Source: Alphaproteobacteria bacterium (GTDB lineage: Bacteria; Pseudomonadota; Alphaproteobacteria; ATCC43930; CGMCC-115725). From it: DNA of 60,179 nucleotides. Below, piece after piece: positions 30,043 to 42,293 of the stretch (position 1 is its first letter; each line of letters begins with the position of its first letter). Position numbers and translations under genes: made by a program. The stretch spans positions 1 to 60,179 of the forward strand of contig JAJPHB010000091.1 of NCBI GenBank assembly GCA_021325525.1, read 5' to 3'. The notes under the pieces were generated by a model, which searched no databases, was not told where the DNA came from, and saw nothing but the letters and a program-made list of their open reading frames with translations.

Positions 30043-31067
30043 CACTCCTCGGCCTCGCGGCTCGCCGGCTTCATCTCGCGCGGCACGACCCGAAAGATCC
30101 GCTTCTCCGTCCCGCGCAGCACCGTTACCGGAACAGCGACACCGACGCGCTCTTCCGTCAAGAGGCGGTGCAGATCGTCGACGTCGCCCACGGCCTGCTC
30201 GCCGAAGGCGACGATGATGTCGCCGCCGAGGAGCCCCGCCGCGCGCGCCGCTCCGTCCGGCGCCGTCGCCTCGATCCGCACGCCGCTTTCGCGCGCGAGC
30301 TCGTGGAAGCGGACGACGCGCCGGGGCAGCGGCACATTCTGTCCCGAAAGGCCGATATAGCTGCGCCGCACGCGCCCGTCGCGGATGAGGCGCGAGGCAA
30401 CGAAGGCGACCGTATTGGCGGATATCGAGAAGCAGATGCCCTGCGCCATGGCGATGATGGCGGTGTTGATGCCGACAACCGTGCCGTCGGCGGTGACGAG
30501 CGGGCCGCCTGAATTGCCGGGGTTGAGCGCCGCATCGGTCTGTATGATGCTGTCGATGAGCCGGCCGGAGCGGGCCCGCAGGGAGCGGCCGAGGGCGCTG
30601 ACGACGCCGGCCGTCACCGTGCATTGGAAGCCGAAAGGATTGCCGATCGCGATGACGAGCTGCCCGACTTTGAGGTTGCGCGAGTCGCCGAGACGCGCCG
30701 ATGCCGGCGCGTCGCCTTCGAGGCGGAGCACGGCAAGGTCTGTATCGGGGTCGTCGCCGACGACGCGCGCCGCCGAGGAGCGCCCGTCGGGAAAGGTGGC
30801 GCGAATGTGCCGTCCGCGACCGCCGGCCGCGATCACATGGCTGTTGGTGAGGAGATAGCCGTCCGGCGTGAAGACGATGCCCGAGCCGCTGCCGCGCGGG
30901 CGCTCGCCCTCGGCGATCTGGAGATGCACGACGGCGGGACCGACCCGCTCGACGGCGCCGATGACGGCACGCGAATAGGCGTCGAGCAACGCGGTCTCCT
31001 GCGGCTCGGTCGCATGAGAGCGGAGGGAGGCGTCGTCGATGGGTCCCGGCGATGAGATGAAGGTCAT
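30042..31067 (-). CDS. HtrA-like serine protease with one PDZ domain and no signal peptide
   Basis: 341 residues. Catalytic triad His77 (LTNSHVI), Asp110 (DTDLAVL) and Ser186 (PGNSGGPL), then one PDZ domain (about residues 240-325). Unlike the DegP at 24 kb, the N-terminus ([23 protein letters not shown]) is hydrophilic with no signal peptide or anchor, so it may act in the cytosol, unless the true start lies elsewhere. It overlaps the next gene, a small secreted protein, by four bases. Confidence 0.85.
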   Translation of the reverse strand: MTFISSPGPIDDASLRSHATEPQETALLDAYSRAVIGAVERVGPAVVHLQIAEGERPRGSGSGIVFTPDGYLLTNSHVIAAGGRGRHIRATFPDGRSSAARVVGDDPDTDLAVLRLEGDAPASARLGDSRNLKVGQLVIAIGNPFGFQCTVTAGVVSALGRSLRARSGRLIDSIIQTDAALNPGNSGGPLVTADGTVVGINTAIIAMAQGICFSISANTVAFVASRLIRDGRVRRSYIGLSGQNVPLPRRVVRFHELARESGVRIEATAPDGAARAAGLLGGDIIVAFGEQAVGDVDDLHRLLTEERVGVAVPVTVLRGTEKRIFRVVPREMKPASREAEE

Positions 31068-31196
31068 CCTGTCCTGCTGCGCTGGTTGCGGGCATCATAG
31101 ATGGTGCGGGGGCGGCGGCCCCTCCAGATGCTCGCCTCTCGCCAAGCGCCGGCGCCGGCCGCTAGAATGGCGCGAAACCAGGGCAGGAGGCTTCGC

Positions 31197-31661
31197 GTGG
31201 CTGGCAGCGTCAATAAAGTCATTCTCGTCGGCAATCTCGGCCGCGACCCGGAAATCCGCTCGACGCAGGACGGCATGCGCGTCGCCAACCTGTCGCTCGC
31301 GACCTCGGAGAGCTGGCGTGACAAAGCGACGGGCGAGCGCCGCGAGCGCACCGAATGGCATCGCATCGTCATCTTCAACGAAAATCTGGTGAAGGTCGCC
31401 GAGCAGTATTTGAAGAAGGGCTCTAAGATCTATGTCGAAGGTTCTCTCCAGACACGGAAATGGACCGATCAGCAGGGCCAGGAACGCTACTCGACGGAAG
31501 TCGTCCTGCAGCGCTTCCGCGGCGAGTTGACGATGCTCGACGGCCGCGGCGAAGGCGGGGGAGGGGGCAGCTATGGTGGCCCCGAGCCCGACCAGGGCGG
31601 CGGCCCGCGCTCGGAGCGGCGCCCGCCCGGTCCCGATCTCGACGACGAGATCCCGTTCTGA
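31197..31661 (+). CDS. ssb: Single-stranded DNA-binding protein
   Basis: 154 residues: an OB fold ([44 protein letters not shown]) then a glycine-rich linker and the acidic tail ending DDEIPF, the docking site for repair and replication partners. The start is a GTG at 31197 with GGCAGGAGG upstream, giving AGSVNKV; an ATG at 31167 would add ten residues not seen in the family. It diverges from the HtrA-like gene and lies near uvrA, a frequent pairing. Confidence 0.95.
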   Translation: MAGSVNKVILVGNLGRDPEIRSTQDGMRVANLSLATSESWRDKATGERRERTEWHRIVIFNENLVKVAEQYLKKGSKIYVEGSLQTRKWTDQQGQERYSTEVVLQRFRGELTMLDGRGEGGGGGSYGGPEPDQGGGPRSERRPPGPDLDDEIPF

Positions 31662-31693
31662 CGCGAGCTGCGGCTGGGCACGCGGGATAGGAT

Positions 31694-31726
31694 TCGTCCG
31701 GACAAGTTGATAAGATCGTCCGAACA
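31694..31726 (+). promoter_or_regulatory. Direct repeat TCGTCCGRACA, 22-bp period, before the ABC operon
   Basis: TCGTCCGGACA (31694-31704) and TCGTCCGAACA (31716-31726) differ by one base and start 22 bases apart, about two helical turns. They lie 97 bases before the binding-protein gene in a 161-base gap, downstream of ssb. The layout suits a regulator binding one face of the helix. Which regulator is unknown. Confidence 0.45.
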
Positions 31727-31822
31727 GAAGATTGGAGGATTGCCGATTTAAGAGCCTTCAAAGCATAGGGGCCTTTCGGACCAGAACACAAATGCGTCGT
31801 CTCCATAATAGGGAGGAAAGAC

Positions 31823-33148
31823 ATGGCACGCATCGGTCGGCGAAAGCTTCTCAAACTTGCAGGCGCCGGCGCTGTCGCGGCGAGAAGCGGCGGCATCGCG
31901 GCGATCCTCGCGGCGGGGCGAGCGCCCGCCTACGCGCAGGCGAGCAGCGTCCACTGGCTGCGCTGGAACGACTTCGTCCCGGCCTCGGATGAGCTGCTGA
32001 AGAAGGAAATCGCGCCTGCCGCCGAGAAGGCCCTCGGCATCAAGCTCAATATCGAGACCATCAACGGCAACGATCTGCAGGCGCGGACGACCTCGGCCAT
32101 CCAGTCGGGCTCGGGGCCGGACGTCATCTGCGCCCTCAACAACTGGCCGCAGCTCTATGCCGAGAGCGTCGTCGATGTGAGCGATCTTGCCGAGGAGATC
32201 GGCAAGGCGCAGGGCGGCTTCTACGAGGAATCGAAGGTCGTCGCCAATGACGGCAAGAAATGGATCGCCCTGCCCTGGTGCGTGCTGGGCGCCATGATCT
32301 GCTATCGCAAATCCTGGTTCGCGGAGGAAGGGGCGAACAAATTCCCCGAGACCTGGGAGGAGTATCGCGCCCTCGGCAAGAAGCTGAAGGCGAAGGGGCG
32401 ACCCATCGGGCAGACGCTCGGCCATACCTTCGGGGACGCGCCGACCTTCACCTACCCCTATCTCTGGTCCTGGGGCGGCAAGGAGGTCGAGGCCGACGGC
32501 AAGACCGTCGTCCTCGACAGCAAGGCGACCGTCGACTCGGTCAAGTTCATGACCGGCTTCTGGAAGGACGCCCATGACGAGGGCGGTCTCGCCTGGGACG
32601 ACACCAACAACAACCGCGCCTTCCTGTCGGGCACGATCTCCGCCACCTTGAACGGCGCCTCGATCTATCTCCTGGCGAAATCGAAGCCCGACACCTACCT
32701 GACGGAGAAGGGAACGCCGCTCTGGGAGGACATCCTTCATTCGCCGCTGCCCAAGGGGCCGGCGGGGCAGTTCGGCTACCACTTGCCGATGTCGAACATG
32801 CTGATGAGCTATTCGAAGAACCAGAAGGGGGCGAAGGAATTCCTGCGCTGGATCACCTCGAAGGAGATCTACGAGAAGTGGTTCACCTCGCAGCAGGGCT
32901 ACTCGGTGGGCGCGACGACGATCTGGGAGAACGATCCCTTGTGGCAGAAGGACCCGGTCATGCTGCCGTTCCGCGCCGCGGCGCGGGCCGGCCGGTTCCC
33001 GGGCTACGCCGGCCCCGCCGATCGCCATGCCGCCGAGGGCCTCAGCAAGTATCTCATCACCGACATGTACGCGAAGGCGGTGCAGGGGATGCCGGCCGAG
33101 GATTCGGTCAAATGGGCGGCTGAGGAGTTCAAGAAGATCCACGCCTGA
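31823..33148 (+). CDS. ABC transporter extracellular solute-binding protein (carbohydrate type)
   Basis: 441 residues, periplasmic. The N-terminus (MARIGRRKLLKLAGAGAVAARSGG ... APAYAQA) has a twin-arginine pair before the hydrophobic stretch, so export by Tat is likely. The body resembles family 1 sugar-binding proteins (SAIQSGSGPDVICALNNWP, CYRKSWFAEEGANKFPETWEEYRALGKKL). Two permeases and an ATPase follow. The substrate cannot be named; sugars or polyols are usual for this family. ATG start with GGGAGG upstream. Confidence 0.9.
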   Translation: MARIGRRKLLKLAGAGAVAARSGGIAAILAAGRAPAYAQASSVHWLRWNDFVPASDELLKKEIAPAAEKALGIKLNIETINGNDLQARTTSAIQSGSGPDVICALNNWPQLYAESVVDVSDLAEEIGKAQGGFYEESKVVANDGKKWIALPWCVLGAMICYRKSWFAEEGANKFPETWEEYRALGKKLKAKGRPIGQTLGHTFGDAPTFTYPYLWSWGGKEVEADGKTVVLDSKATVDSVKFMTGFWKDAHDEGGLAWDDTNNNRAFLSGTISATLNGASIYLLAKSKPDTYLTEKGTPLWEDILHSPLPKGPAGQFGYHLPMSNMLMSYSKNQKGAKEFLRWITSKEIYEKWFTSQQGYSVGATTIWENDPLWQKDPVMLPFRAAARAGRFPGYAGPADRHAAEGLSKYLITDMYAKAVQGMPAEDSVKWAAEEFKKIHA

Positions 33149-33158
33149 CGCGAGGCCC

Positions 33159-33195
33159 GCCCGGCCGCTCCTCCCGAAGAGGGGAGCGGCCGGGC
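33159..33195 (+). promoter_or_regulatory. Strong hairpin between binding-protein and permease genes
   Basis: GCCCGGCCGCTCC (33159-33171) pairs perfectly with GGAGCGGCCGGGC (33183-33195) around an 11-base loop. No T-run follows. Located 11 bases after the binding-protein stop and 23 bases before the permease start. Such structures often protect the binding-protein mRNA and lower expression of the membrane genes. Confidence 0.6.
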
Positions 33196-33218
33196 AGGGC
33201 GCGGAGCGAGGTGCGCTG

Positions 33219-34163
33219 ATGGCGGTTCCTTACGCCCTGACAGAGAGGCCGTCCTATGCCGGCGCGCCGCGCCGCGGCCCCGTCACGCGCCTCCTCGAGG
33301 ACCAGCGTTGGCTGGCGGCCGTGCTGCTCGCGCCGACCATCGTGCTGCTCGGTCTTTTCATCGCCTACCCCTTCGTCAAGGGCGTCGAGCTCTCGGTCAC
33401 CGATGCCACGGTCGGCGTAGCCGGGCATTTCGTCGGGCTGCGCAATTTCGCGGCTCTCATGGGCGACAGCATCTTCCGCATCGCCGTCGCCAATACCTTC
33501 CTCTATACGGCGGTCACCACCGTCTTCAAGCTGGCGCTCGGCCTCTGGCTCGCGCTTCTGCTCAACCGCCATTTCAAGGGCAAGGCGCTCACCCGCGCCT
33601 TCGTTCTCCTGCCCTTCATCATTCCGACGGTGCTGTCGACCTTCGCCTGGAAATGGATGTTCGACCCGACCTTCAGCGTCATCAACTGGACGCTCTTCCG
33701 CCTCGGCCTCATCCATGCGCGCATCAATTGGCTCGGCGATCCCGGACTCGCCATGGTCTCGGTCATCATCGTCAATATCTGGCGCGGCGTGCCTTTCTAC
33801 GCGATCAGCCTCCTCGCCGGCCTCCAGACCATCAATCCCGAGCTGCAGGAGGCGGCGGCAATCGACGGCGCGCGGCCATGGCAGCGCTTCCGCTACGTCA
33901 CCTGGCCGCTGCTGCTGCCGGTCACCATGGTCGTCGTGCTCTTCTCCATCATCCAGACTTTCGCCGATTTCCAGCTCGTCTATGTCCTGACCGGCGGCGG
34001 CCCCGCCAATGCGACGCAGCTCTTCGCGACCTACGCCTATCAGATCGGCGTCGGCACCGGGCTTCTGAGCCAGGGCGCCGCGGTCTCGCTAGCCATGTTC
34101 CCGGTGCTGCTCGTCGTCGTCATCGTGCAGCTGCTCTATATCCGCCGCGTCGAGATTCATTGA
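33219..34163 (+). CDS. Sugar ABC transporter permease (MalF-like)
   Basis: 314 residues with six membrane helices. The EAA loop that contacts the ATPase is seen as LQEAAAIDGARPWQRFRYVTWPLL. The ATG at 33219 is preceded by GGAGCGAGG; the open frame from 33027 overlaps the binding protein and is not used. It pairs with the next permease to form the membrane channel of the importer. Confidence 0.92.
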   Translation: MAVPYALTERPSYAGAPRRGPVTRLLEDQRWLAAVLLAPTIVLLGLFIAYPFVKGVELSVTDATVGVAGHFVGLRNFAALMGDSIFRIAVANTFLYTAVTTVFKLALGLWLALLLNRHFKGKALTRAFVLLPFIIPTVLSTFAWKWMFDPTFSVINWTLFRLGLIHARINWLGDPGLAMVSVIIVNIWRGVPFYAISLLAGLQTINPELQEAAAIDGARPWQRFRYVTWPLLLPVTMVVVLFSIIQTFADFQLVYVLTGGGPANATQLFATYAYQIGVGTGLLSQGAAVSLAMFPVLLVVVIVQLLYIRRVEIH

Positions 34164-34187
34164 CGCCATGAGCTCGGACGGCGCGTC

Positions 34188-35039
34188 ATGATCGAAGGGG
34201 CGAAATGGCGGCGCTGGCTCTTCTTCTATGTCCCGCTCGGCGCCTTCATCCTGTTCCTGCTCTTCCCCTTCTATTGGATGGTGGTGACCACCTTCCGCCC
34301 CGATGCCGAGCTCTACCGGCCGTGGATGGCGCCCAACTACACTCCTTTCTGGACGCTGCATCCGACGCTCGCCCATGTGAAATACCTGCTGGGCGAGACG
34401 CTGTTCAGCCGCTGGATGCTGAACACGCTCGTCATCTCGATCGCGGCGACGGCGATCTCGCTCTTCTGCGGCCTGCTCGCCGGCTACGCGCTCTCGCGCC
34501 TCGACTTTCCCTTCGCCGGCAGCCTCGGCACCGGCATTTTCGTGACGTACCTCGTGCCCCAGACGCTGCTCTTCATCCCGCTCGCCGACATCATCCGCAA
34601 CTTCCGCCTCGGCGACACGCCCTGGTCGCTCATTCTGACATATCCGACCTTCCTCATCCCGTTCTGCACCTGGCTCCTCATGGGCTATTTCAAGGCGATC
34701 CCGAAGGAGCTCGAGGAGTGCGCGCGCATCGACGGGGCGACGCGCTGGAAGGCGATGGTCTACATCATCTTCCCGATCGCCGTGCCGGGCATCCTCTCGG
34801 CCGGCATCTTCGCCTTCACGCTCTCCTGGAACGAGTTCATCTACGCCCTCGTCTTTCTCTCCTCGCCCGAGCAGAAGACCGTCTCCGTCGGCGTCACTTC
34901 CGAACTCATCCGCGGCGACGTCTTCTTCTGGGGGGCGCTGATGGCGGGTGCGCTCTTGGGCTCGATCCCGGTCGCGGTCATCTACTCCTTCTTCGTCGAG
35001 CACTACGTCGCCGGGCTCACCGGCTCGGTCAAAGGGTGA
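34188..35039 (+). CDS. Sugar ABC transporter permease (MalG-like)
   Basis: 283 residues, six membrane helices, with the EAA loop KELEECARIDGATRWKAMVYIIFPIAVPG. The C-terminal part (FSWNEFIYALVFLSS-like segment) is typical of the carbohydrate CUT1 group. It follows the first permease after 24 bases and precedes the ATPase by four. Confidence 0.92.
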   Translation: MIEGAKWRRWLFFYVPLGAFILFLLFPFYWMVVTTFRPDAELYRPWMAPNYTPFWTLHPTLAHVKYLLGETLFSRWMLNTLVISIAATAISLFCGLLAGYALSRLDFPFAGSLGTGIFVTYLVPQTLLFIPLADIIRNFRLGDTPWSLILTYPTFLIPFCTWLLMGYFKAIPKELEECARIDGATRWKAMVYIIFPIAVPGILSAGIFAFTLSWNEFIYALVFLSSPEQKTVSVGVTSELIRGDVFFWGALMAGALLGSIPVAVIYSFFVEHYVAGLTGSVKG

Positions 35040-35043
35040 CGCG

Positions 35044-36135
<1,092 letters not shown>

Positions 36136-36186
36136 AGAGCGCCGCCGCGCCAGCTCGCGCCTGAGGCTGGCGATCGAGAGGGGGCG

Positions 36187-36753
36187 CTATCGGCCGAGGA
36201 GAGAATTCACCTGCGACTCGACGGCCGGGGTCACCGGTTTGTTCGAGGCGGCCTGCAGATCCGCCCTCGCGCGTGCGATCGCGACGGCTCGGGCCTGCGG
36301 ATCCTGGATGGCTTGCGCCCGGCTCAGCGCCGCCTTGTAGGCGGCGATTTTCCCGACCCGCGAATTGGGCGCGGCATGCGCGAGCGCCGTCGGCGAGGCG
36401 TGGGCGGCGTTGAGGGCGCCGAGCTTGCTCGCGAGCGAGCCGTGCGAGGCGGTTCCTGCTCGATGATCGGCATCGCGGCTCCGATGCGCCTCATCCGCAC
36501 CGACAACGCTGTGGTCGTGGCCGGAGGCCGCGGCACCCCCATGATCGGCATGATCGGCGCCATGGCCGCCGCCATTGCCGGCGCTGCCGCCATTGCCGGA
36601 GCCGCCACCGCCGCCGCCACCACCCCCACCGCCGCCGCCACCCCCACCGCCATGGGCGAGGGCGGGTCCCAATCCGCCGGAGAGCGGTTGCAGCGCAATG
36701 AGGACGCCAGCAAGGAGGATGACGGGGCCGATTCGCAAATTGATCCCTCGCAT
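36187..36753 (-). CDS. Glycine-rich secreted hypothetical protein
   Basis: 188 residues. A signal peptide (IGPVILLAGVLIALQPLSGGLGPALA) is followed by His and an unbroken run of 17 glycines, then a Gly/His/Asp-rich stretch (HGADHADHGG) and a helical C-terminal region (KIAAYKAALSRAQAIQDPQARAVAIARAR). The His/Asp content might bind metal; this is inference. No family recognised. The ATG at 36753 is chosen because it gives a clean signal peptide with GGAG upstream. The Gly tract is encoded by GGN codons prone to slippage. Confidence 0.65.
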   Translation of the reverse strand: MRGINLRIGPVILLAGVLIALQPLSGGLGPALAHGGGGGGGGGGGGGGGGGSGNGGSAGNGGGHGADHADHGGAAASGHDHSVVGADEAHRSRDADHRAGTASHGSLASKLGALNAAHASPTALAHAAPNSRVGKIAAYKAALSRAQAIQDPQARAVAIARARADLQAASNKPVTPAVESQVNSLLGR

Positions 36754-37067
36754 GGTCGCAGCTCCGTCCGAGCGGAATAGCGTTAGGCGCACAGTTTATC
36801 CTATCATGCGCGGCCGGCGGTTGTGCGGGCAATTCTGTGGCTTTTTGCGGATCAACAGGTGCCGGTCGGTGATCCGCCCGCCCGTGGTGTCACTTATGGT
36901 TGTAAATGGGGAGCGGCAGCGCGGGGGTCGGGCAGCCGAGCAGGCGACGGCGGACCGATGCCGGTGAACCGGTTGTTCGCACCCGCGAGATGCACTAAAT
37001 TAAGCATGAGGAGGAAACGCTGGCCGCCCCGCGCCAGCGTTTCGCGCATTCGCACTCCTTCATCTTT
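36754..37067. other. Intergenic region upstream of gyrA
   Basis: A 314-base gap between the leftward glycine-rich gene and gyrA, so it should carry promoters in both directions. Seen are an AGGAGG at 37009-37014, a hairpin at 37015-37042 and a 26-codon arginine-rich ORF (37006-37086) that ends inside the gyrA start region. No RNA gene is recognised. Confidence 0.5.
37015..37042 (+). promoter_or_regulatory. Leader hairpin before gyrA, adjoining an AGGAGG
   Basis: AAACGCTGG (37015-37023) and CCAGCGTTT (37034-37042) form a perfect nine-base stem with a ten-base loop. It begins directly after AGGAGG (37009-37014). An in-frame CTG at 37020 lies in the left arm. The structure could limit initiation, or end a short leader transcript; the right arm ends in TTT but no longer T-run follows. 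Confidence 0.45.
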
Positions 37068-39893
<2,826 letters not shown>

Positions 39894-39923
39894 GCGCCGC
39901 TTCGTTCGTCATGACGCAGCGAT

Positions 39924-39959
39924 GTCATCGCGAGGAGCGCAGCGACGTGGCGATCCAGA
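39924..39959. repeat. Dispersed intergenic repeat of the GTCATNGCGAGGAGCG type
   Basis: Between gyrA and coaD, a segment beginning GTCATCGCGAGGAGCGC and ending GTGGCGATCCAG matches from memory a repeat scattered between genes in many alphaproteobacteria (GTCATTGCGAGGAGCG...GCAATCCAG). Its ends are partly complementary. It has no coding function here. Only one copy was noticed in the window. Confidence 0.5.
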
Positions 39960-40005
39960 ACCGGTGGCTCAAACCCTGCAATAGACCCGGGAAGGACAAG
40001 AGGCT

Positions 40006-40527
40006 ATGGCGAAAATGCGCGTCGGTGTCTATCCCGGAACCTTCGATCCCATCACCAACGGCCATATGGACATCATCCTGCGCGCCGCCCGCCTCGTCGA
40101 CCGCCTCGTCATCGGGGTCGCCAAGAATGCCGGCAAGGGGCCGATCTTCTCCACCGAGGAGCGAGTCGAGATCGTGCGCGAGGAAATCGCCAGCCAGGAC
40201 CACGGGCTCCTGGAGCGCGTCGAAGTCCGCGCCTTCGACAACCTCCTCATGCATTTCGCCATGTCGGTCAATGCCGCGATCATCATCCGCGGGCTGCGCG
40301 CCGTCTCGGATTTCGAGTACGAGTTTCAGATGGCCGGCATGAATGCGCGGCTCAATCCCAAGATCGAGACCGTGTTCCTGATGGCGACCGACCGCTACCA
40401 GTTCATCTCCTCGCGCTTCGTCAAGGAGATCGGCATGCTGGGCGGCGAGGTCTCGCATTTCGTCAGCCCCGCCGTGGCGACGCGGCTGCAGCAACGTTTC
40501 GGCGCGCCCGGCGCCGAGCGCGGCTGA
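40006..40527 (+). CDS. coaD: Pantetheine-phosphate adenylyltransferase
   Basis: 173 residues. It makes dephospho-CoA from phosphopantetheine and ATP, the fourth step of CoA synthesis. The nucleotidyltransferase motif GVYPGTFDPITNGHMDII and the C-terminal ATP-binding ISSRFVKEIGMLGG are intact, with RGLRAVSDFEYEFQMAGMN between. The start ATG is preceded by GGGAAGGA. The gyrA-coaD order is common in this group. Confidence 0.96.
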   Translation: MAKMRVGVYPGTFDPITNGHMDIILRAARLVDRLVIGVAKNAGKGPIFSTEERVEIVREEIASQDHGLLERVEVRAFDNLLMHFAMSVNAAIIIRGLRAVSDFEYEFQMAGMNARLNPKIETVFLMATDRYQFISSRFVKEIGMLGGEVSHFVSPAVATRLQQRFGAPGAERG

Positions 40528-40588
40528 AGCACGCGCTATCGCGCCGGGCGCCCCCCCTGTTCGCGGGCCTGAACTTCGCTGGCGCGGC

Positions 40589-41008
40589 CTACATCGCCTT
40601 CTTCAGCAGACCCTGCGCGTCCGTCGCCTTCTGCTTCGCCGCGGCGATGTCGGTCGTCTGCAAGCCGGCGCGCGCGTCGTCGAGAGCGTGCTGCAGCATG
40701 CCGCGCTTCGCCTTGCTCCCCTTGAAATCCGGCATCACGCCGTTGCCCATATCCTTGCAGGGATCGGCCTGCGATGCGTCGAAACCCTTGCCCTTCGGGC
40801 CGACCATGCAGTTGACGACATGGTGCAGGTGCATCTGCACGGTTTTCATGTCGGCAGCGCCGACGGCATAGCCGGCATGCGCCTCTGCCGTCTGGATCTC
40901 CTTGGCGACATCGGCCGCGAGAACCGGGCGCGGCACTGCCAACGCCAACAGGGCGATGGCTGTAAGCGGCAACGCCGCGGCGCGCCTCGACTGCAATTTT
41001 GCGCTCAT
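40589..41008 (-). CDS. Small secreted His/Cys protein of unknown function
   Basis: 139 residues. GGGAGGGAG precedes the ATG; the signal peptide ends near LAVPRPVLAA. The mature part is helical with clustered potential ligands: His44, MHLHH (His60, 62, 63), VNCMVGPKGKGFD (Cys67), DPCKDMGNG (Cys84), and His107. The spacing invites thought of a metal or haem site, but CxxCH is absent, so it is not an ordinary cytochrome c. I do not recognise the family. It faces the end of coaD and is not clearly in an operon. Confidence 0.72.
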   Translation of the reverse strand: MSAKLQSRRAAALPLTAIALLALAVPRPVLAADVAKEIQTAEAHAGYAVGAADMKTVQMHLHHVVNCMVGPKGKGFDASQADPCKDMGNGVMPDFKGSKAKRGMLQHALDDARAGLQTTDIAAAKQKATDAQGLLKKAM

Positions 41009-41129
41009 CTCTCCCTCCCATGCCTTTGATTGGCGGAACGCGCCGCGGGCGCGCCCGTGAGGGTTGAGCCTATCGCCCGGTTCCGGCGCTCCCAAAGCAA
41101 TTCCTCGTGAATGCAGACGGTTCCCTGCC

Positions 41130-41738
41130 TCAGACTTGGTGCCAGACCTCGGCCGAGCCGTCATAGATCATGTTGAGCGCGACGAAAGTCACGATGGCCA
41201 GCCCGATCCAGGCGATCCAGTGATGGCGGTCGAGTATGCGGGCGATGATGGTCGAGGCGACGCCCATCAATGCCACCGACAAGGTGAGGCCGACGACGAG
41301 CACCCAGAGATGCTCGCGCGCCGTTCCGGCCACGGCGAGGATGTTGTCGAGCGACATCGAGATGTCGGCGAGCACGACATGCGACAAGGCGCGAGAGAAG
41401 CTCTTGCGCTGCCTGCCGGGTGCGAGCTCCGCCTTGGCGGGCGGCTTGCGCACCATCTCGCGGTACATCTTCCACGCGACCCAGAGGAGCAGGATGCCGC
41501 CCGCGAGAGTGAGGCCGATGATGGCGAGGAGGCGCATGGTGACGAGCGCGAGCCCGATGCGCAGCACCGTCGCGGCGGCGATGCCGATGGCGATGACGCG
41601 GCGCTGCTCGGCGCGCGGCAGGCCCGCCGCCGCCATGCCGACCACGACGGCATTGTCGCCGGCCAGGACGATATCGATGATGACGACCGAGACGAGCGCG
41701 CCGAGACCGCCGAGATCGAAGAAACTCGCCGGGTTCAC
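41130..41738 (-). CDS. TerC family integral membrane protein (YjbE type)
   Basis: 202 residues, about six membrane helices. The paired acidic motifs of TerC are present: IIDIVLAGDNAVVVGMAAAGLP and VVLADISMSLDNILAVAGTA. Members export or handle metal ions such as manganese, or confer tellurite resistance; YjbE-type members (about 200-230 residues) fit best by length. Minus strand. Neighbouring small genes give no further hint. Confidence 0.9.
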   Translation of the reverse strand: MNPASFFDLGGLGALVSVVIIDIVLAGDNAVVVGMAAAGLPRAEQRRVIAIGIAAATVLRIGLALVTMRLLAIIGLTLAGGILLLWVAWKMYREMVRKPPAKAELAPGRQRKSFSRALSHVVLADISMSLDNILAVAGTAREHLWVLVVGLTLSVALMGVASTIIARILDRHHWIAWIGLAIVTFVALNMIYDGSAEVWHQV

Positions 41739-41847
41739 ACTCTCGCTTCCAGCTCGCGCCGCCGCCGCATGGAACGGACGTTAGCCGATCGCCGGCGGCG
41801 GCGGAACGGTTCTGTCGCCGCGAATGCCGCGGCGGCGGCCCGCAGCC

Positions 41848-42225
41848 TCAGCGCGCCGGGCAACCCGGCACGGGCGGCCCGTGGTAGTCGGATCCGCCCG
41901 GGCGGTCCTGATGCAGGAAATCGGCGCATGGCACGGGTGCGACGCTGGAGCCGTAGCCGCGCGTTCGGGGCGCCGTCCGCTCGTCGAGCGCGGCGGAGCG
42001 CCGTGCATAGGTGTCGACCTGGCGAAGCTCGGCCGCGCATTGGCTTTCCGTGCTGGCCCGCCGCGCCGCCTCGAGGTGGCGTTGCGCCGCGCTGGTGTTG
42101 GGTCCCGGCCGCAATTGCGCGATGAAGCGCTCCGCCGCGGGAATCTGCGCCTGGCAAGAGGCCGCGCCGGCCGCCGCCGGGGCGAGCATGACGAGTCCCG
42201 CTAAAGTCGCGATCAGGGCACGCAT
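41848..42225 (-). CDS. Hypothetical secreted protein with four cysteines
   Basis: 125 residues. AAAGGAGGGA before the ATG is a very strong ribosome site, and the signal peptide (RALIATLAGLVMLAPAAAGAA) is clear. The mature part has four cysteines (SCQAQ, QCAAEL, PCADF, GCPAR), suited to two disulfides in the periplasm. No family recognised. The frame extends upstream past the response regulator end but without a better start. Same strand as the receiver gene 69 bases upstream. Confidence 0.65.
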   Translation of the reverse strand: MRALIATLAGLVMLAPAAAGAASCQAQIPAAERFIAQLRPGPNTSAAQRHLEAARRASTESQCAAELRQVDTYARRSAALDERTAPRTRGYGSSVAPVPCADFLHQDRPGGSDYHGPPVPGCPAR

Positions 42226-42293
42226 GAGTCCCTCCTTTCCCGCGAAAAGAACGGCGCAGACCGCCGATCCTCTCGCCGGAACCGGCCGATGGT

